Part shown: positions 1-4,230 of the stretch, one piece after another | Layout: the number at the start of each line of letters is the position of its first letter | Position numbering within the stretch: the stretch's first letter is position 1 | Source: an uncultured Erysipelotrichaceae bacterium | GTDB lineage: Bacteria > Bacillota_I > Bacilli_A > Erysipelotrichales > Erysipelotrichaceae | Assembly (NCBI GenBank): GCA_900314345.1 | Contig: OMUX01000097.1 | Span: forward strand, 1-10,729 | DNA: 10,729 bases | Direction of reading: 5' to 3' | Program-made: the position numbers and the translations under genes | The notes under the pieces: model-generated | The model's input: only the letters and a program-made list of their open reading frames with translations | Told to the model about the DNA's origin: nothing | Databases searched by the model: none

Positions 1-297
1 GGAAATGCTGAGAAGGATGAAAACGGCAACTACAAGGAAGATACCTATACACTTGACGGTGTCAAGCTGAAGGTCAGACTGCTGGCTCCTTCCACACACC
101 ACACCATGGGCGGCCTCAAGGTTGATGCACAGCGTCATGTCCTTGATGCCAATGACAATGTGATTCCTGGCCTGTATGCAGCAGGTGAGGTTACCGGCGG
201 CATCCACGGCGGCAACCGTCTGGGCGGAAACGCTATCGTTGAGATCTTCGTCTCCGGCCGTACAGCAGCCAACGCAATTGCAGAAGACAACAAATAA
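1..297 (+). CDS. FAD-dependent fumarate/urocanate reductase-like flavoprotein, C-terminal fragment
   Basis: The frame is open from the first base to a TAA at 295-297, giving the last 98 residues of a protein that starts outside the window. Seen: a [11 protein letters not shown] segment followed by [13 protein letters not shown] and [10 protein letters not shown]. These are the conserved C-terminal blocks of the fumarate reductase/flavocytochrome c flavoprotein family; the His of HTMGG and the Arg of GGNRLGG correspond to substrate-carboxylate binding residues of the family, and the AAGEVTGG stretch belongs to the FAD-binding fold. Family knowledge: members reduce fumarate, urocanate or related enoates at the cell surface, or act on other substrates as soluble oxidoreductases. 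The substrate and any FMN-binding or signal region cannot be judged because the N-terminal part is missing. A terminator follows directly at 313-349. Confidence 0.88.
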   Translation, partial: GNAEKDENGNYKEDTYTLDGVKLKVRLLAPSTHHTMGGLKVDAQRHVLDANDNVIPGLYAAGEVTGGIHGGNRLGGNAIVEIFVSGRTAANAIAEDNK

Positions 298-312
298 GAT
301 TCATTGATTCAC

Positions 313-349
313 ACCCGGTGTTCAGGCATGTCCTGGATGCCGGGTTTTT
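313..349 (+). terminator. Intrinsic terminator of the flavoprotein gene
   Basis: A 14-bp stem (arms 313-326 and 332-345, a few G-T pairs) with a 5-nt loop is followed by a T-tract at 345-349. It lies 16 nt after the TAA of the flavoprotein gene and converges on the terminator of the opposing gene. Confidence 0.85.
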
Positions 350-357
350 GTATACAG

Positions 358-378
358 AAAAAGCAGGCAGCGCCTGCT
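358..378 (-). terminator. Intrinsic terminator of the histidine phosphatase gene
   Basis: Read on the minus strand, AGCAGGC (378-372) pairs perfectly with GCCTGCT (368-362) across a 3-nt loop, followed by a T-tract formed by the plus-strand A-run at 358-362. The first stem base is part of the stop codon of the minus-strand gene. Confidence 0.8.
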
Positions 379-962
379 CAGTGCTCTGGATCATAATCCG
401 TGATGAAGCGGTGTTTTCCGTTGATGGATTCATACACGCGGATCTCACAGTTGCGGGGATGCGGACGCCATTTGATGCCGTTCTTCCGGTCGGAAAGGCA
501 GCCGCACAGGGCACGCATGATGCCGCCATGGCATGTGACAAGCACATTCTCATACGGCATGGCTTCGATTTCCTTTAAAAAAGAAGCGGAACGTTCCACC
601 ATGGAAGAGACAGGTTCGACGGTAGGGGGTGCCGGGAAAATTTCCGGTACAAGCCAGTACGCTGTCATCCATGGTCCCTGCTTATAGTATTTGCAAAGTT
701 CATACTTTCCGAAATTCACTTCGATGATTCTTGAATCCTTTATGACCTTGTCTTCCGGTACATCACCGATGATGGAGGCTGTCTTCACGGCTCTTTGCAA
801 AGGTGAGCTGTAGACAGCATCGAAGTGAACATCCTGGATCATCGCCCTGGCTTTCTGTGCCTGGGCAATGCCGGTTTCGTTCAAAGGGGCATCCGTCAGC
901 CCCTGCATGAGCTTCTGGGCATTGAGGTTTGTCTGTCCGTGTCTTGTTATGTAAATGTTCAT
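378..962 (-). CDS. Histidine phosphatase family protein (phosphoglycerate mutase-like)
   Basis: A 194-residue protein of the histidine phosphatase superfamily, a normal length for small single-domain members. Seen: N-terminal IYITRHGQT with the RHG motif at residues 7-9 (His8 being the phosphoacceptor), SSPLQRAVKTA with Arg57, an acidic IIEVNFGKYE block (Glu81) and VTCHGGIMRAL with the second catalytic His145. All catalytic positions of the family are present. Family knowledge: these enzymes remove phosphate from small molecules such as sugar phosphates, phosphoglycerate or alpha-ribazole phosphate; the substrate cannot be read from the sequence. The ATG at 962 is chosen because the family nearly always starts a few residues before RHG; an in-frame ATG at 992 is possible, and neither has a clear ribosome binding site. 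It is transcribed alone, away from the gene starting at 1157. Confidence 0.9.
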   Translation of the reverse strand: MNIYITRHGQTNLNAQKLMQGLTDAPLNETGIAQAQKARAMIQDVHFDAVYSSPLQRAVKTASIIGDVPEDKVIKDSRIIEVNFGKYELCKYYKQGPWMTAYWLVPEIFPAPPTVEPVSSMVERSASFLKEIEAMPYENVLVTCHGGIMRALCGCLSDRKNGIKWRPHPRNCEIRVYESINGKHRFITDYDPEH

Positions 963-1058
963 GACAAGCCAATCATAGCGGTGCTGAGCCATGTTTGCAA
1001 TGATGAGAATGTGATGGATGAAACGGTATTTCAGACAGGAAATGCAATTTTCCAAATT

Positions 1059-1076
1059 ATGTGAATTGTTTCACTA
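1059..1076. promoter_or_regulatory. Candidate Rex- or Crp/Fnr-type operator
   Basis: The 18 bases ATGTGAATTGTTTCACTA form an inverted repeat with GTGAA and TTCAC arms around TTGT. It matches the Bacillus-type Rex consensus TTGTGAA-N4-TTCACAA at 12 of 14 arm positions, and also fits a TGTGA-N6-TCACA Crp/Fnr site with one mismatch. On the minus strand a CATAAT -10-like hexamer (1061-1056) overlaps its edge, but the matching -35 is poor. Which regulator binds, if any, is inference. Confidence 0.3.
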
Positions 1077-1109
1077 GACTAACCGGTTTCCATATGGCAT
1101 TCTATGAGC

Positions 1110-1128
1110 GCGATCCTTGAATGATCGC
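1110..1128. repeat. Short inverted repeat in the divergent intergenic region
   Basis: GCGATC (1110-1115) and GATCGC (1123-1128) are exact inverted copies separated by 7 nt, about 30 nt upstream of the next plus-strand coding start. No T-tract follows, so it is not an obvious terminator. It could be an operator or a leader hairpin. Confidence 0.35.
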
Positions 1129-1146
1129 ATGCTTATATACAGCAAC

Positions 1147-1152
1147 AGGAGG
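1147..1152 (+). promoter_or_regulatory. Perfect ribosome binding site facing a CTG codon
   Basis: AGGAGG at 1147-1152 is followed 4 nt later by CTG (1157-1159), which opens the frame encoding the signal peptide LKKKTGIILAAAA. No ATG, GTG or TTG of that frame sits at a proper distance, so translation would have to begin at CTG, or an ancestral ATG has been lost. Confidence 0.6.
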
Positions 1153-1156
1153 AAAA

Positions 1157-1859
1157 CTGAAAAAGAAGACAGGAATCATCCTTGCCGCAGCCGCATCCAT
1201 GTTCCTTGGTGCATGCGGAAGAAGTACAGACTGTAGGCCAGTACACGTTCTACAACGGTACCGGCGAGTCCGTTACGGAGTTCTATCTGTATCCGACAGG
1301 ATCTTCCGACAAGGGAGAGAACCTGGCTGGCGACCATGGATTCAATGCTGATCATGCCATCTATGCAACATATGATGCAGGAGACAAGGCAGCTGACACA
1401 GCTTTGACCGTAGAGTTCACCACAGCATCCGGATACACAGGTACATTCGACACCCTGCACATTGAGACAGCTCCGATCACCCTGATCGCTGAGGATGCCA
1501 AGACCGGTGCTACGGAGATTGCCTTCGGTGATCTTGGCGTTACCGTACGCATTGTCAACGCAACCGGCGAGGAAGTCACAGATCTCTATCTGTATCCGAC
1601 AGGATCCTCTGACAAGGGCGAAAACCTGATTGACGGTGCCAAGGAAGACGGCGGCAAGCAGGACATCACATTCGACAAGGTTCCGGAAGGCCTGATCTCT
1701 GATGCAGGTGTCGGACGCTTCACCGTCGAATTCACCACAGCATCCGGCTATACCGGAACATGGGACAACCTGTCCTATGAGAATGTTGAGCTTGATCTCA
1801 TCCCTGAGGATGAGAAGACCGGTGCTACCGGTGTCAAGCCGATGCCTCTGACAGACTGA
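1157..1859 (+). pseudogene. Secreted two-repeat protein of unknown function, frameshifted after the signal peptide
   Basis: Not a family I can name. From CTG 1157 one frame encodes a clear export signal: KKK, then the hydrophobic stretch GIILAAAASMFLGA. That frame then turns into non-protein-like sequence and stops at 1351. The mature protein lies in another frame, from about 1212 to TGA at 1857-1859. The switch falls between about 1208 and 1240 and equals one extra base or two missing bases. Restoring a CA at about 1212 would give LGAHAEEVQ, an ideal AXA signal peptidase I site. The unrepaired signal frame reads LGAC, which resembles a lipobox. The mature part is two tandem copies of a domain of about 100 residues, each with LYPTGSSDKGENL, VEFTTASGYTGT and EDxKTGAT. 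In-frame TTG 1182 or GTG 1209 starts would lack both signal and ribosome binding site. The conserved repeats suggest a recent lesion or a sequencing error. Confidence 0.65.
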
Positions 1860-1870
1860 GTGTTCATCCG

Positions 1871-1898
1871 GAAGCTGCCTTCGGGCAGTTTTCTTTTT
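1871..1898 (+). terminator. Intrinsic terminator of the two-repeat protein gene
   Basis: A 9-bp stem (1871-1879 with 1884-1892, core CTGCC/GGCAG) closes a stable TTCG tetraloop and runs into TTTTCTTTTT at 1889-1898, 12 nt after the TGA. Confidence 0.88.
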
Positions 1899-1947
1899 GG
1901 CTTCTGCGCTTTAGAATTTCTCTATGACAAAAACCAAGGAAACACTC

Positions 1948-2697
1948 ATGCTGGAAGATGCCCTGGATGCACAGAGTGAAAAAGAAGGCAGATACGGCTG
2001 CCGGGAAGTGACGATCGGCTTTGAAAGCAATGGCCATGGGGATGAGATCGTGGACTACATGTCCATGGATTCCAAAGGCGCCTTCCGATGCTATGAGATC
2101 AAGGTGACCATGTCTGATCTGAAATCACACAACCGGAAGAGCTGGTACGGTGATTACAACTATCTGGTGGTCAGTGAGAATCTGTACCACAGGATGACGG
2201 ATATCGATGAGCTGGTTCCGGAAGGCATCGGAATTCTTGCGGGCACAGGCCTGAAGGTGTGCCGGAAGGCTTCACGCATGAAAGCGGAGAATGATACACA
2301 GAAGATGCTGGAAGACAGCCTGCTCAGATCCATCTACTGGCGTATGCGGCAGAACATGCATGCGGACAATGTGGGTGAAATGAAGCAGATGCAGAAGCAG
2401 TATGAACTGCTGAAGAATGAATATGAAGCGTATCGTCAGAAGGTGGACAGGGATGCCTGGACGCTTGCGGACTATGAACGCTACTATGCACTGAATCATC
2501 AGCTTTCCTCTTTTTCCATTGCCGAGAATGGAAAAGTGCAGCGCAGTCAGTACATGGCAAGGAAGCAGGATGAAATGACCTGGAAGAAGGAAGCCGGAAT
2601 GCTTGTGTGTCCTTCCTGCGGCCAGATGATACAGGACGCGAAGGAATATGCATACTGTCCTTTCTGCGGCACGGATCTGAGAAGGCTTGAAAAGTAA
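1948..2697 (+). CDS. MmcB-like PD-(D/E)XK protein with C-terminal zinc ribbon
   Basis: A 249-residue protein. Residues about 1-115 resemble the MmcB DNA-repair family, a PD-(D/E)XK nuclease-like fold: VTIGFE, then acidic E33-I-V-D36, then CYEIKVTMSDLKS with Glu50 and Lys52 as the E-x-K pair, KSWYGDYNYLVVS, and PEGIGILAGTGLKV as the end of the core. Residues about 140-210 are helical and charged. Residues 221-240 hold CPSCG and CPFCG, a four-cysteine zinc ribbon. Family knowledge: MmcB-like proteins occur in bacterial and phage genomes and are linked to DNA damage or processing; activity here is not proven. Start choice: ATG 1948 has AAGGAA at 1936-1941 with 6-nt spacing. An in-frame ATG at 1924 adds 8 residues but lacks a ribosome binding site; a TAGAAT hexamer at 1912-1917 would allow a leaderless message from it. 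The gene stands alone between a terminator and a promoter. Confidence 0.72.
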   Translation: MLEDALDAQSEKEGRYGCREVTIGFESNGHGDEIVDYMSMDSKGAFRCYEIKVTMSDLKSHNRKSWYGDYNYLVVSENLYHRMTDIDELVPEGIGILAGTGLKVCRKASRMKAENDTQKMLEDSLLRSIYWRMRQNMHADNVGEMKQMQKQYELLKNEYEAYRQKVDRDAWTLADYERYYALNHQLSSFSIAENGKVQRSQYMARKQDEMTWKKEAGMLVCPSCGQMIQDAKEYAYCPFCGTDLRRLEK

Positions 2698-2704
2698 GGG
2701 CTTA

Positions 2705-2758
2705 CAGACGTTAAAAAGTGTGTAAAACAGTGAATGTTCTTCTGTTTCAATCCGTCTG
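2705..2758. repeat. Nested inverted repeats upstream of the DUF349 gene promoter
   Basis: Outer arms CAGACG (2705-2710) and CGTCTG (2753-2758) enclose inner arms AAACAG (2725-2730) and CTGTTT (2742-2747). The inner right arm falls where a -35 element would lie. No T-tract follows, so an operator or a weak structure is likelier than a terminator. Confidence 0.35.
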
Positions 2759-2770
2759 GAATGGTATAAT
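2742..2770 (+). promoter_or_regulatory. Extended -10 promoter of the DUF349 gene
   Basis: TATAAT at 2765-2770 is a perfect -10 hexamer with the TG of an extended -10 at 2762-2763. The -35 region 17 bp upstream (CTGTTT, 2742-2747) is poor, as is common with extended -10 promoters. Transcription would start near 2777, leaving a short leader before the ribosome binding site. Confidence 0.6.
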
Positions 2771-2799
2771 CGAAACAGCGCAATAAGGGGGATTAACCT

Positions 2800-4164
2800 G
2801 TGAAGAAGCCAGAATTCAACGATACGTTTGCAAAGACAAGAATCAGAGAGCACAAGAAGTTCGGCGGCAAGGTCGTCGAGATTCTCTACGGAGCTCATGA
2901 TGCCGAAGGGAAGCCTGTGGCACCAAACGAGACTGCAGAGGACGGACACGGCCGCTGGTACGGCATGGAGTGCAATGGAGAATACACGATGTTCTCCTGG
3001 AAGCATTCTGCTGAAGAAGGCGGTGCTCTGGAATATGGAACAGACTATGGCGACAAGGCAGTGGAGACCATGGAGGCCGACCTGCAGAAGAAGTATGAGC
3101 TTGTCCGTGAGACAGAGGATTTCTGCCGCGGAAGCCTGAGCAGCGATGGTGCTGAGAAGCTTGAGGATCTCAGGAGGCAGTTTGAGGCTATGCCGGACTG
3201 GAAGACACCGAAGGACGCTGAGTATCAGAAGCGTTTTGAGAAGGCTGCTGCCGAGTATGGCCCGCGTGCTGAGGCTGCTGCTGAGGCAAAGGCTGCCAAG
3301 CAGGCAGTCCTGGACAAGGCTGAAGCTCTCAGGAACAGCGAGCGCTTCAACGATGCCCGCAAGGCACTGAAGGATCTCCGTGATGAGATGTACGATCTGG
3401 CTTCCGCCGGTGAAGAAGCAGATAATGAGTTCCGGAAGAAGCTGAACGACATTGACCGTGAACTGCGTCAGAAGCAGGATGAATACTATCAGAACCGTGA
3501 CAGCAGCCGCGAAGCTGCCAAGGCGAAGAAAGAGGAACTCATTGCCAGGACAAAGGAACTGGTCGCTGATATCAAGAATTACAAGCAGACCGGCGACAAG
3601 CTGAACAATCTGTTCAATGAATGGAAGGCTGCAGGTTCTGCCGGCCATGAGCTGGATGAAACACTCTGGGCTGATTTCAATGCTGCAAGACAGAAGTTCT
3701 ATGATGCACGCAAGGAATACTTTGCACAGCGTGAAGCACAGTGGAACCAGAGCATTGAAGCAAAGAAGAAGCTGATTGAAGAAGCTAAGGAAATCTCCGC
3801 GAAGAATGACTTCGGCAAGGAGAACACCGACCGCATGAAGCAGCTGGATGTTGAGTGGAAGGCTGCCGGCTTCTCCGGCAAGGAACAGAACGATGCCCTC
3901 TGGGATGAATTCCAGAAGAGCAAGGAAGTGTTCTGGGACGGCAAGAAGGCTGTGGCTGATGCCAAGGTTCAGGCGGTGCTGGATGCCAAGGTGAAGAAGC
4001 TGGAAGACCTCAAGAAGGAAATCGAGGATCTGCAGTATCGTCAGAGTCTGGATGACAAGCCCAGCATGAAGGAATACAACGAAAGACAGATCTATTCCAA
4101 GAGCATGCAGGTTCCGACACTCGAAAAGGAAATTTCAGAGCTGAAGGAAAGACTCGGAAAGTAA
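2800..4164 (+). CDS. DUF349 domain-containing coiled-coil protein
   Basis: A 454-residue, highly charged, mostly helical cytoplasmic protein with no signal peptide or membrane segment. The GTG start has an AAGGGGGA ribosome binding site at 2785-2792, 7 nt away. Two clear DUF349 units carry the pattern W-x-A-A-G followed by L-W-x-x-F: Trp275 with Leu-Trp 289-290, and Trp353 with Leu-Trp 367-368, a spacing of 78 residues. Earlier stretches around 127-165 and 190-233 look like degenerate units with the same spacing but without the Trp. Residues about 1-95 form a separate globular-looking region (GRWYGMECNGEYTMFSW) that I do not recognise. The end (385-454) is a long coiled coil. The function of DUF349 proteins is not established. 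Lys and Glu are almost always AAG and GAA/GAG, as expected of a well-expressed gene; the strong promoter agrees. Confidence 0.85.
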   Translation: MKKPEFNDTFAKTRIREHKKFGGKVVEILYGAHDAEGKPVAPNETAEDGHGRWYGMECNGEYTMFSWKHSAEEGGALEYGTDYGDKAVETMEADLQKKYELVRETEDFCRGSLSSDGAEKLEDLRRQFEAMPDWKTPKDAEYQKRFEKAAAEYGPRAEAAAEAKAAKQAVLDKAEALRNSERFNDARKALKDLRDEMYDLASAGEEADNEFRKKLNDIDRELRQKQDEYYQNRDSSREAAKAKKEELIARTKELVADIKNYKQTGDKLNNLFNEWKAAGSAGHELDETLWADFNAARQKFYDARKEYFAQREAQWNQSIEAKKKLIEEAKEISAKNDFGKENTDRMKQLDVEWKAAGFSGKEQNDALWDEFQKSKEVFWDGKKAVADAKVQAVLDAKVKKLEDLKKEIEDLQYRQSLDDKPSMKEYNERQIYSKSMQVPTLEKEISELKERLGK

Positions 4165-4175
4165 AGGAAGTACTG

Positions 4176-4207
4176 AAAAGCGGCAGGAATCCGTATGCCG
4201 CTTTTTT
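4176..4207 (+). terminator. Strong intrinsic terminator (possible attenuator) between the DUF349 and GTPase genes
   Basis: A perfect 10-bp stem AAAAGCGGCA/TGCCGCTTTT (4176-4185 with 4196-4205), a 10-nt loop and a T-tract to 4207. It begins 11 nt after the DUF349 stop and ends 23 nt before the GTPase start at 4231. Confidence 0.88.
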
Positions 4208-4230
4208 CGTGGAAATGGGGAGAAAAGGCT

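Noticed and set aside
1208..1240. Programmed ribosomal frameshift in the two-repeat protein gene
   Set aside because: I see no slippery heptamer, in-frame stop pause or stimulatory structure at the switch; a lesion or reading error is simpler.
1287..1628. Mobile element or CRISPR-like repeat pair
   Set aside because: The similarity is coding and domain-wide, with the same reading frame in both copies, and fits internal protein duplication.
2272..3648. Long minus-strand open frame of 458 codons
   Set aside because: It lies antisense across the MmcB-like and DUF349 genes, both with clear domains and start signals, and crosses a plus-strand promoter. Its composition (Leu, Ser, His, Cys rich) is typical of a shadow frame.
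4195..4230. Upstream ATG 4195 as start of the GTPase
   Set aside because: It sits in the terminator loop and arm, lacks a ribosome binding site and adds 12 residues unlike the family; ATG 4231 has a GGGGAG site and the expected start.
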